Assembly: GCA_013203365.1 (NCBI GenBank)
Contig: JABMQG010000535.1
Span: 1 to 5,916 of the forward strand
Source: Planctomycetota bacterium
Lineage (GTDB): Bacteria > Planctomycetota > Phycisphaerae > SM23-33 > FEN-1343
DNA: 5,916 nucleotides
Direction: 5' to 3'
This document shows positions 1-5,765 of this stretch, one piece after another. The notes under the pieces were generated by a model. It saw nothing but the letters and a program-made list of their open reading frames with translations, was not told where the DNA came from and ran no database searches. The translations under genes were made by a program, and so were the position numbers. Position 1 is the stretch's first letter. Each line of letters starts with the position of its first letter.

Positions 1-181
1 GACAATAACGTGTGAATACATTGTGAATTCGACAGCTTGCGGGTTTGACAAGACGGCCCAAGTCGATTGAAGGGAGGCAGGATACAGCCGAGTTGCCGAC
101 TCGGCCGCTGAGCGGAAGGATGCTCAGGCCGGGCCAGTCCACAAGCCTAGCGATTGGGATCCATGCGAACAGTCTTATCGC
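1..181. other. Left-edge stretch without a supportable gene
   Basis: No convincing coding region is visible here. One + strand frame is open from the window edge to a TGA at 68-70 (about 22 codons, reading TITCEYIVN... to KTAQVD). It could be the tail of a gene lying further left, but it carries no recognisable motif. A second open stretch begins at 71 in that same frame and runs into the kinase remnant, yet residues upstream of about 180 do not show the N box or the G1 box expected before a histidine-kinase G2 box. A consensus -35 hexamer TTGACA lies at 45-50, without a good -10 box 16-18 bases downstream. Confidence 0.4.
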
Positions 182-372
182 ATTCGGTCCAGCATGGTCA
201 AAGGGATAGGTCTGGGGCTTTTAGCCTGGTCAAACATATTGTCGAGACGGTGCACGACGCGAAGATCAGTGTTACCAGCCGGCTTGGGCATGGCAGCGTC
301 TTTCGTATTGGGTTGCCTATTTATGTTATGGATGACCGCGAGGCGGTCTTCAATTGGTGCTGGAGGGCTTGA
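180..372 (+). pseudogene. Sensor histidine kinase C-terminal remnant, frameshifted
   Basis: The translated motifs match the end of a histidine-kinase HATPase_c domain, the part that binds ATP and phosphorylates a partner response regulator. GIGLGL (G2 box) is read in the frame through 203-220. SLVKHIVETVHDAKI, then SRLGHGSVFRIGLP, is read in another frame from 223 to the TGA at 370-372. Together they give the canonical order GLGL-SLVKHIVE...GxGSxFxxxLP, so the two frames join at the TTTT run at 219-222, where two T residues are in excess for continuity. A third frame just upstream (about 183-206, reading FGPAWSKG then a stop) may hold a few more decayed residues. The dimerisation domain, phospho-accepting His, N box and G1 box are absent. 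A TTG at 154 could open the last frame, but the 72-residue product would be only a fragment. The stop lies two bases before the response-regulator start, the usual kinase-regulator operon spacing. Sequencing error in the T run is an alternative to true decay. Confidence 0.6.
362..366 (+). promoter_or_regulatory. Ribosome binding site of the response regulator
   Basis: GGAGG lies eight bases before the ATG at 375, an ideal spacing. It decides for that ATG over the in-frame TTG at 354, which has no such site. It sits inside the last codons of the kinase remnant, consistent with translational coupling in the ancestral kinase-regulator operon. Confidence 0.75.
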
Positions 373-374
373 AA

Positions 375-773
375 ATGATGAGCCGAAAACGAGTTGTGGT
401 CGTCGACGATGAGCCTCACATTTGCCATGTTTTGGCTTTGAAACTCGCCAGGGGAGGGTTTGAGGTCATGATAGCCGGCGACGGTGAAGAGGCGTTGGAT
501 CTGTGCCTGGCCGAGAAGCCTGATTTACTTATCACGGACTATCAGATGCCTGTCATGTCGGGGCTGGAGTTGTGCAGGCGCCTTCGTCAAGAGCCGAGCA
601 CGGCCGATGTCCCGGCTATCATGCTGACCGCGCGAGGTTTTGATTTGGACGAATCCGAGACTGCGCAGACGGGTATCGCAGCCATTATGAGTAAACCTTT
701 CAGTCCGGCTGAAGTGCTTCAGGCGGCGGTGGATGTCTTGAATTGTCAGCCGGTGCGTTCTCGGGAGGCCTGA
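375..773 (+). CDS. Single-domain response regulator (receiver only)
   Basis: This 132-residue protein is one CheY-like receiver domain, a cytoplasmic phospho-switch that takes a phosphoryl group from a histidine kinase. All key residues are present: the acidic pair D11-D12 in VVVVDDEP, the phospho-acceptor D55 in LLITDYQMPVMSG, the switch threonine T85 in IMLTARG and the conserved lysine K107 in MSKPF. Only a short tail (CQPVRSREA) follows, so there is no DNA-binding or enzymatic output domain. ATG 375 is preferred because GGAGG lies eight bases upstream; the second ATG at 378 and a TTG at 354 are less likely. Its stop overlaps the next start by one base (TGATG), so it is probably translationally coupled to the HD-GYP gene, which may be its functional output (inference). 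The adjacent kinase is broken, so the phosphate donor is probably encoded elsewhere. The receiver call is firm; its target is not. Confidence 0.95.
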   Translation: MMSRKRVVVVDDEPHICHVLALKLARGGFEVMIAGDGEEALDLCLAEKPDLLITDYQMPVMSGLELCRRLRQEPSTADVPAIMLTARGFDLDESETAQTGIAAIMSKPFSPAEVLQAAVDVLNCQPVRSREA

Positions 774-2554
774 TGCAACCTACCCCAGCGACAAGAGCGG
801 CGATCCCGCCAATCGGGAAGGTTTTGGAGGCAGTGGCGCGTCAGTTGGAAAAGCTCGGGCTGCTGCTGTCGGTGTATGGTTCGGCCGGGGAGGAATTGTT
901 GGCAGGCGCTTCCGGCGGGGAAGTATGCAGGCGATTTTGCAGTGGCGACGGCATATGCCGAAAGGTTCGCGACGACGTCATCAAACAGGTGTGGGCCGAC
1001 GGCAAACCTCGCATAGTGACCGAGCTGCCCGGCTGTCAGGTGCTGGCCATACCTGTGCTGCATCGTCGACGAATAGTGGCTGTGGCACTGGCCTGCTACT
1101 TGCCGACGAACGTCGCCGCCAGTGAAGAATTCGCCCGTGCCTGCGACCGCCTGCACTTGGATCGCGATTATCTGGCCTCGCAGGTATTGGCCGGGGTGAC
1201 ACATCCTGCGGAAGAAGCGCCCCATTGGATGGAGATGATCCGGCTGTTTCTGGCACAGGCGATGGAGAACGCCGTATCGAGGAACGAACTGACGTCGTTC
1301 AGCAACAGCCTTGGCAGCACGTACGAGGAATTGAGCCTATTGTACCGTCTGAGCGGTGCAATGAATGTTAACACCCAACCGGCGGAATTTTTTGAAAAAG
1401 TCTGCGCCGAGATGCTGGACGTGATGCACGTTGGCGCCGCTGTGACTGTGCTGAGCGAAGAACTTGCCCCTGACGGGACGCACCGGGTCATCCGCGTCGG
1501 ACAATTGGATGTTCAGGACATTCAACTGGAGGCACTGGCCCAGGGAATGTTAGACGAAGGTATAGGCGAACAAGACGACCATGGCGTGGTGGTCAATGAG
1601 ATGCCCGAGGCCTTCCAGCGGAATTATTCTCAGATCAAGAACTTCGTCGCCACGCCCCTAACGGCAGGCGAGATGTCCATGGGCCTGCTTATGGCGGTCA
1701 ACAAGCTCGACGGCGAGTTCGACAGCACCGACCTTAAGTTGATCCATTCCGTCGGCGTTCAGGCGGCGGTGTTCCTGGCCAACAACCACCTGTACGACGA
1801 GCTTCAGGAACTTCTGATGGGCGTCTTGCACGTGTTGACGGCCAGCATTGACGCCAAGGACCAATACACATGCGGCCACTCCCAGAGGGTGGCGTTGATT
1901 TCTCGTAGATTGGCGGAACTGTGCAGCTTCGACCGCAGGCGGGTGGAGAATATCTATCTGGCGGGGCTGTTGCATGATATCGGCAAGATCGGCATTCCGG
2001 AAAACGTGCTGTGCAAACCCGGGAAGCTGTCGGAAAAAGAGTTCGACATCATGAAGAGCCATTCCCGGATCGGGGCGAACATTCTTTCCAACATTCGCCA
2101 GATGAAGCCGGTCTTGCCAGCTGTTCTGCACCATCACGAACGGCTCGACGGATGCGGATATCCTGACGGCCTGGCGGGCAATCAGGTGCCGATGGAAGGG
2201 CGTATCGTAGGTTTGGCCGACTGCCTTGACGCGATGACCTCCAGCCGAACTTACCGCATGGCCTTGCCGTTGGAGTATGTGGTGGCGGAGATTATCCGGT
2301 GCAGCGGCACGCAGTTCGACCCCATGCTGGTCGACCATTTGCTGACGCTCGACCTGCCGAGTTTCCTGGTCGAACTACGCGAGGCAAAACCGATGGTGTC
2401 GGATATCAGTGGCATTGCCCGAACTTGCCAGGTGCGGGCCGACCGGTCCCGGGGCGACTGCGTCGCCGGGGCAAACGATGCCGGAACAGGCCTTGTTGGG
2501 GCTGTGCCGGCCTTGACAATGCAACAGGAGGACACCGATGGAGATCAAGGCTGA
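773..2554 (+). CDS. HD-GYP phosphodiesterase with GAF and Cys-rich N-terminal sensor modules
   Basis: The 593-residue protein has three parts. Residues about 15-115 form a small Cys-containing module (C52, C56, C62, C88) ending in a strand pattern, CQVLAIPVLHRRRIVAVALA, that resembles GAF or PocR-like ligand domains; this assignment is tentative. A helical, probably coiled-coil linker (about 145-190, ending TYEELSLLY) leads into a GAF domain at about 190-338. The HD-GYP domain spans about 341-526, with H369 (CGHS), the HD pair H401-D402 in HDIGKIGIP, H430, HHE at 454-456, GYP at 462-464 in DGCGYPDGL, and D483. All motifs expected for a metal-dependent cyclic-di-GMP phosphodiesterase are visible, so it is probably active; substrate is inferred from the family. 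There is no membrane segment, so it should act in the cytoplasm. The tail after 526 (about 67 residues) matches nothing I know. ATG 773 is chosen because GGGAGG at 763-768 precedes it and it overlaps the regulator's stop; an upstream in-frame start at 743 lies inside the receiver gene. It overlaps the STAS gene by 17 bases. Confidence 0.93.
   Translation: MQPTPATRAAIPPIGKVLEAVARQLEKLGLLLSVYGSAGEELLAGASGGEVCRRFCSGDGICRKVRDDVIKQVWADGKPRIVTELPGCQVLAIPVLHRRRIVAVALACYLPTNVAASEEFARACDRLHLDRDYLASQVLAGVTHPAEEAPHWMEMIRLFLAQAMENAVSRNELTSFSNSLGSTYEELSLLYRLSGAMNVNTQPAEFFEKVCAEMLDVMHVGAAVTVLSEELAPDGTHRVIRVGQLDVQDIQLEALAQGMLDEGIGEQDDHGVVVNEMPEAFQRNYSQIKNFVATPLTAGEMSMGLLMAVNKLDGEFDSTDLKLIHSVGVQAAVFLANNHLYDELQELLMGVLHVLTASIDAKDQYTCGHSQRVALISRRLAELCSFDRRRVENIYLAGLLHDIGKIGIPENVLCKPGKLSEKEFDIMKSHSRIGANILSNIRQMKPVLPAVLHHHERLDGCGYPDGLAGNQVPMEGRIVGLADCLDAMTSSRTYRMALPLEYVVAEIIRCSGTQFDPMLVDHLLTLDLPSFLVELREAKPMVSDISGIARTCQVRADRSRGDCVAGANDAGTGLVGAVPALTMQQEDTDGDQG
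2526..2531 (+). promoter_or_regulatory. Ribosome binding site of the STAS gene
   Basis: AGGAGG lies six bases before the ATG at 2538, inside the last codons of the HD-GYP gene. It fixes the start of the STAS protein and indicates efficient independent initiation despite the 17-base overlap. Confidence 0.8.
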
Positions 2555-2870
2555 ACAGTACGGACGTGCCGTGATTTTGAGAGGCAGGGGCGAACTGACC
2601 GAAGAGGGCTTGGCGCCCTTTGCCGAGGAAGTGAATCGGCAGTTGGCCGGCGACGTTTTAGACGTGATCCTGGATCTGTCGGAAGTTGCGTTCATGGACT
2701 CTGTCTGGCTGGAGTATCTGCTGGGGCTACGGGAGTCGCTGTCGAAGAAACAGGGGCATCTGACGTTATGCGGCCCAGGCGATAACATTGCCAAGATACT
2801 CGAAAGTACCCGCCTGGACGGGCGATTTGAAACCGTCGGCGATGCCGTTGAGGCGATCGGGGCCGTCTGA
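2538..2870 (+). CDS. STAS-domain protein (anti-anti-sigma factor-like)
   Basis: The 110-residue protein is a single STAS domain of the SpoIIAA/RsbV type. Proteins of this family bind anti-sigma or other serine kinases in partner-switch systems and are controlled by phosphorylation of a serine in a D-S-S/T-G loop. Visible family features are the strand VILDLSEVAFMDS (residues 43-55), the helix LEYLLGLRESLSK, the strand HLTLCGP (74-80) and the C-terminal helices IAKILESTRLDGRF and AVEAI. The loop reads D54-S55-V56-W57 instead of D-S-S/T-G: a serine remains but the small residue and glycine are replaced by Val-Trp. Either its kinase partner is unusual or it acts as a binding module without classical switching. 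No serine kinase or SpoIIE phosphatase gene is in the window. The overlap with the HD-GYP gene makes a shared transcript and joint function likely, though the link is inferred. Confidence 0.88.
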   Translation: MEIKAEQYGRAVILRGRGELTEEGLAPFAEEVNRQLAGDVLDVILDLSEVAFMDSVWLEYLLGLRESLSKKQGHLTLCGPGDNIAKILESTRLDGRFETVGDAVEAIGAV

Positions 2871-2899
2871 CCCAAGGCGGGATTCGACCGATGGGTTTT
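2870..2899 (+). terminator. Possible Rho-independent terminator after the STAS gene
   Basis: ACCCA at 2870-2874 pairs with TGGGT at 2892-2896, and CGG at 2878-2880 can pair with CCG at 2888-2890 inside it. A short T run (2896-2899, TTTT then G) follows. The stem is interrupted and the T tract short, so this is a weak candidate, but it is correctly placed at the stop codon of the last gene of the unit. Confidence 0.4.
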
Positions 2900-3038
2900 G
2901 CCACGAATGGCATTAGGTTAAGCACAAGGAATGCCGGAAAACTCAGGTAAACTGGGCCTTTGATTCACACCATGCATCCTGCAGAGCATCTGTTTTGGCC
3001 CCAGGAATCCTTATCCTAATGGCATTAGGTTTTGCCAC
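2894..3038. repeat. Intergenic direct repeats, possible ~112-base tandem duplication
   Basis: AATGGCATTAGGTT occurs at 2906-2919 and again exactly at 3018-3031, 112 bases apart. GGTTTTGCCAC occurs at 2894-2904, just before the first copy, and at 3028-3038, fused to the end of the second. Further on, TGATTCACA occurs at 2961-2969 and 3072-3080, 111 bases apart. Nearly constant offset suggests that about 2906-3017 and 3018-3129 are diverged copies of one unit. The first copy also contains an inverted pair GGCATT (2909-2914) / AATGCC (2930-2935). No coding potential is seen. Confidence 0.6.
2952..3004. other. Intergenic inverted repeat with nested small hairpin
   Basis: CTGGGCC at 2952-2958 can pair with GGCCCCAG at 2997-3004 with one bulged C. 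Within the enclosed loop, CAGA (2982-2985) and TCTG (2989-2992) form a tiny stem. This could be a structured element or a protein-binding site, but nothing identifies it; chance is possible at this size. Confidence 0.25.
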
Positions 3039-3085
3039 CGGCGGCTGAAAAACTGCGATTGGGGCAATTGCTGATTCACATCCGG

Positions 3086-3114
3086 TCGATTCCCGGGGCC
3101 GTTATCGCTATAAT
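3086..3114 (+). promoter_or_regulatory. Sigma70-type promoter of the J-protein gene
   Basis: A perfect -10 hexamer TATAAT lies at 3109-3114. With a 17-base spacer, the -35 position at 3086-3091 reads TCGATT, matching consensus at three of six positions. Transcription would start near 3121, giving a leader of about 20 bases before the ATG at 3141. I see no CIRCE inverted repeat or obvious heat-shock sigma motif, so heat induction of this J-protein is not evident from the sequence. Confidence 0.6.
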
Positions 3115-3140
3115 GGCTGCTTACCGTCGGGAGCCCGTCG

Positions 3141-4085
3141 ATGGCGAAGAAAGATTATTACGAAATCCTGGGCGTATCTCGAGCCGCCGGTGACGCCGAG
3201 ATCAAGAAGGCCTACCGCAAGTTAGCGCGCGAGCATCACCCTGACGTAAGCAAAGCCCCCGACGCCGCCGAGCGTTTCGCACAGATCAACGAGGCCTATG
3301 AAGTCCTTTCCGACAAGAACAAACGGCAAACATATGACTACCTTGGCAGCGAAGGCCTAGGCGGCGGCGGCCCGGGTGGCTCGCGGGTACGATGGTCTTC
3401 TGCGGATGGCCAGAGAATCAACGTCGAGGAGATATTCGGCCGTAGCGGCGTGGACTTCGAAGACTTATTTTCCGGCTTCACCGGGCGAAGGCAGCGGCAT
3501 CGCCCGCAAAGGGGAGGAGATATCGAATACAGCCTGAGTCTTGATTTCCTCCAGGCTGTAAATGGCGTAACAACTAACATCCAGGTGCAACGCCCCAAAC
3601 CCTCAGGCAGGGGCGGGTTCATCACCGAGCAGATCGAAGTGAAAATTCCACCAGGTGTGGACGACGGTTCCCGCGTGCGTGTGCGTGGCAAGGGCCAACC
3701 TGGGTTCAACGGCGGCGAGCCTGGCGATTTGTACATAGTCACCCGGGTGGGCCAGCACCCGTACTTCCGGAGAATCGGGCCGGACGTCTACATTGATCTG
3801 CCAATCACCGTCACCGAGGCCATGCTCGGGGCCAAGATCGAAATCCCCACACTCACCGGCAAGACGCGGCTGACCGTACCGCCGGGTGCGGCCAGCGGGG
3901 TGCGTCTGAGACTGGCGGGCAAAGGCATTCCCAACCCGAACAAGAACACCCCCGGCGACCAATACGCCGTGATCAAGATCGTCCCGCCGAAAAAGCTCAG
4001 CGCCGCCGCCAGGCAGTTGGCCGAACAGTTGGCCGAACAACTTGCCGAGTCTAACGGCTACAATCCCAGGGAAGGGCTATGGTGA
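3141..4085 (+). CDS. Class B (CbpA-like) J-domain co-chaperone
   Basis: This 314-residue DnaJ-family protein stimulates the ATPase of Hsp70 (DnaK) and delivers substrates to it in the cytoplasm. Residues 4-70 are a J domain starting [10 protein letters not shown] with the essential H33-P34-D35 motif. A Gly-rich stretch (residues 70-80) and a linker rich in F, D and G (about 95-115, EDLFSGF) follow. There are no CxxCxGxG zinc-finger repeats, which makes it class B rather than true DnaJ. C-terminal domain I (about 125-205) includes [19 protein letters not shown], and domain II (about 210-283) includes [20 protein letters not shown]. Length fits CbpA (about 306 in E. coli). Helix 285-305 contains three QLAE repeats. 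The start has GGGAG at 3129-3133, seven bases upstream, and a good promoter. The gene is probably co-transcribed with the membrane-protein gene that overlaps its end by seven bases. CbpA-like is a family label; specific client proteins cannot be told from sequence. Confidence 0.95.
   Translation: MAKKDYYEILGVSRAAGDAEIKKAYRKLAREHHPDVSKAPDAAERFAQINEAYEVLSDKNKRQTYDYLGSEGLGGGGPGGSRVRWSSADGQRINVEEIFGRSGVDFEDLFSGFTGRRQRHRPQRGGDIEYSLSLDFLQAVNGVTTNIQVQRPKPSGRGGFITEQIEVKIPPGVDDGSRVRVRGKGQPGFNGGEPGDLYIVTRVGQHPYFRRIGPDVYIDLPITVTEAMLGAKIEIPTLTGKTRLTVPPGAASGVRLRLAGKGIPNPNKNTPGDQYAVIKIVPPKKLSAAARQLAEQLAEQLAESNGYNPREGLW
4014..4049 (+). repeat. 12-base tandem repeat within the J-protein gene
   Basis: CAGTTGGCCGAA is present twice exactly (4014-4025 and 4026-4037), followed by a diverged third unit CAACTTGCCGAG (4038-4049). 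It encodes QLAE three times (residues 292-303) in a C-terminal helix. The two exact copies suggest a recent duplication or slippage event. Confidence 0.85.
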
Positions 4086-4450
4086 CAACACCCGCACGGT
4101 TTTGGCGTTTGACCAGCTTGGTTGTCCTGGCGATGGCCCTAGCCGCCTTCAGCGGCGCGATAGCCGTGCTGCTCGTCGCGGCGCAAAGCTATGACCGACT
4201 AGCCGATGAGACTCACCGCCAGAATATGCTTCACATGCAGGTTCTAATCGCGACACTGCTGCTGATCGCGTTGTTCTGCATAGCGACGCTGATCATTCGC
4301 TACATGTCCCATTGCCTTCAGCGGCGTCTGGGCCGACATGGTCCCACCGAGTACGTCGACGCATGGAAGCTCGCGGGCCAGAGACTGCAAGTTCCCCCTA
4401 GAGACGAAGACCAAGCCCAGGACGACTGGGATCTCCCATCCGTGGAGTGA
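4079..4450 (+). CDS. Small two-helix membrane protein, function unknown
   Basis: The 123-residue product has two clear hydrophobic segments, about residues 11-34 ([20 protein letters not shown] and following) and 54-74 ([20 protein letters not shown]). A 20-residue polar loop separates them, and a charged tail of about 50 residues ends in acidic [15 protein letters not shown]. Arg residues before helix 1 and after helix 2 (IIRYMSH, QRRLGR) suggest both termini face the cytoplasm, with the loop outside. I do not recognise a family. Its ATG overlaps the end of the J-protein gene by seven bases, and a purine-rich site AGGGAAGGG at 4068-4076 provides ribosome binding, so it is very likely co-expressed with the chaperone. 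It might recruit the J-protein or Hsp70 to the membrane, but only proximity supports that. It could be merely a passenger gene. Confidence 0.8.
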   Translation: MVTTPARFWRLTSLVVLAMALAAFSGAIAVLLVAAQSYDRLADETHRQNMLHMQVLIATLLLIALFCIATLIIRYMSHCLQRRLGRHGPTEYVDAWKLAGQRLQVPPRDEDQAQDDWDLPSVE

Positions 4451-4456
4451 TACGGT

Positions 4457-4475
4457 CGGCAAATGCCGGTTGCCG
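4457..4475. terminator. Small hairpin in the convergent gap, possible terminator
   Basis: CGGCAA (4457-4462) pairs with TTGCCG (4470-4475) around a seven-base loop. An alternative tight hairpin is CGGC-AAAT-GCCG (4457-4468). It lies in the 31-base gap between two converging genes and is followed on the + strand by TTT at 4476-4478. The stem is short and lacks a proper T tract, so termination is plausible from position but not strongly shown. Confidence 0.4.
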
Positions 4476-4481
4476 TTTCGG

Positions 4482-5765
4482 TCATTTCACTGCCACGGTC
4501 AAGGCATACAGTCGCAGGGCGTCGCTGTCTTTCGCCGGGTAGAGAAGATATATCTGATCCCTTTGCCGTTTCGTTCGGCTCCACCACCAGGCAAAGAGCC
4601 TCAGCGAGTCGGCGTCGAAGCCGAATTGGCCTGGGGCCGCGACGAGGTCGGCCATTGGCCTGTCGGCGCCGGCGGCGACTTGCTGGCGATCTTGGCCGGT
4701 CAGGGCCTCGACTGGAACGATGCGATCGTTGAAGACAAGCACGCCCTCACCTGTGGGCCGATCGCTTTGGATGCAGACATCGCCTCGTTCGCCCAGCGCG
4801 GCGGTGACATGCCCCGGCCTGTCGGGGCCGCGTCCGGCCTGGCAGGCGAGAAAGACCTTTACATCGTTTGGGGCCAGGCGGGTGTTGAAGGCCGCGCCGC
4901 CGGAAAAAGCCGGCTCTCGCGGGCGCAGGACCGTTTGATCGCGGGCCATTGCCCGGCTGTCGGGATACACGCACCATGCGTCGGCCAGATCGCCCTGCTG
5001 CCACGTCGTTCGCCGGCCGACCAGCAGGCACATTGTCAGCTGATTCTGTTGGCCGTCGGCTTCCTGAATGAGCAGGTGCATGGTTTTGGCCGAGGCCAAT
5101 GGCGGTGCGGCCTGTGCCGCCATCCAGACCAGCAGGGCCACCCCTGCCCCCACTACGCCGACGCCGGCTGCGGCACGAAACCACCTGCAGGTGATGCGTA
5201 AGACGAAGGCGCCCAGCATTAGCATACCCGCCAGTGCCAGCAGCACCTGCTGTCGAAACGCCACCGGCCAACGGCAGCCGTCGGCGCCGGAAGGAACGTC
5301 GAACACGGCCGGGCAGATGATCGGTTCATCGGCGACCAGTCCCGCCGGCCAACTGACTGAGGCCGATGCCTCGGCCAACTCCACCGGAGTCGATTCGCCG
5401 GTGCCGTTATCGTACGTGTCGAAACATCGCACGGTGTATGTCTGCTCAGGCGAAGTCCCCGGCAGCATCACGGCCAGGGTGGCTTGGCGAGTGGGGGCTA
5501 TCGTAATCGGATACAGCAGCATCGGTCCGCCGTCACCGGACCGCAGGCCAACCGCCGAGATCGTCTTTTTCAGGCCGTTGCGAACCTTCAACGTCGCCTG
5601 GCGGTTAGGCGACGGACGGGCATGTTGGGTTTCGGTTACCAGCAGTGATGCGGAGACCTCCCCCGCCTCGGCTCGCAAGGCGAACAGGCAAAAGCCCATG
5701 ATGATTACCGCAAGTGCCTTGTGCAAGCAATACACCGGTCGGCGAAGCGACCGGCCCTCATCCAT
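4482..5765 (-). CDS. Exported membrane protein with two extracytoplasmic domains, unknown function
   Basis: The 427-residue protein has an N-terminal signal peptide: charged n-region MDEGRSLRRPVYCLHK, hydrophobic core ALAVIIMGFCLFAL (17-30) and a likely cleavage after AEA (residue 34). Residues 35-170 form a beta-rich, Thr/Ser/Pro-rich domain, probably extracytoplasmic. Two hydrophobic helices follow, about 172-191 (VLLALAGMLMLGAFVL) and 199-221 (GVGVVGAGVALLVWMAAQAA), joined by a short basic loop (CRWFR) that should be cytoplasmic. Residues 222-427 would then lie outside, with four cysteines (246, 265, 308, 331) that could form disulfides. I recognise no catalytic motif or named family. ATG 5765 is chosen because it directly precedes the signal peptide and has GGAAG five bases upstream. 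In-frame ATGs at 5801 and 5849 would add 12 or 28 polar, acidic residues before the signal peptide and lack good ribosome sites. It converges on the J-protein unit, so the two are separately transcribed. Confidence 0.82.
   Translation of the reverse strand: MDEGRSLRRPVYCLHKALAVIIMGFCLFALRAEAGEVSASLLVTETQHARPSPNRQATLKVRNGLKKTISAVGLRSGDGGPMLLYPITIAPTRQATLAVMLPGTSPEQTYTVRCFDTYDNGTGESTPVELAEASASVSWPAGLVADEPIICPAVFDVPSGADGCRWPVAFRQQVLLALAGMLMLGAFVLRITCRWFRAAAGVGVVGAGVALLVWMAAQAAPPLASAKTMHLLIQEADGQQNQLTMCLLVGRRTTWQQGDLADAWCVYPDSRAMARDQTVLRPREPAFSGGAAFNTRLAPNDVKVFLACQAGRGPDRPGHVTAALGERGDVCIQSDRPTGEGVLVFNDRIVPVEALTGQDRQQVAAGADRPMADLVAAPGQFGFDADSLRLFAWWWSRTKRQRDQIYLLYPAKDSDALRLYALTVAVK

Noticed and set aside
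45..73. TTGACA at 45-50 as a promoter for the left operon
   Set aside because: No acceptable -10 hexamer lies 16-18 bases downstream (the region reads around TGAAGG), so a promoter cannot be supported.
1658..2338. A 226-codon minus-strand open frame inside the HD-GYP gene
   Set aside because: It lies wholly antisense to the conserved HD-GYP and GAF coding region, and its translation shows no domain, motif or sensible hydrophobic pattern.
2871..3140. CRISPR array or riboswitch in the intergenic repeat region
   Set aside because: Only two copies of each word are present, with no regular short spacer pattern. No known riboswitch core is recognisable, and the predicted leader of the J-protein transcript is only about 20 bases.
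3141..3350. CIRCE heat-shock operator near the J-protein start
   Set aside because: The characteristic TTAGCACTC-N9-GAGTGCTAA inverted repeat is absent.
3603..4040. A 145-codon minus-strand open frame inside the J-protein gene
   Set aside because: It is antisense to a well-conserved DnaJ C-terminal domain, and no motif is seen in it.
4338..5201. A 287-codon + strand open frame crossing the convergent gap
   Set aside because: It overlaps the end of the small membrane protein and is antisense to the exported protein, whose signal peptide and membrane helices are far more protein-like. It is a shadow of GC-rich coding.
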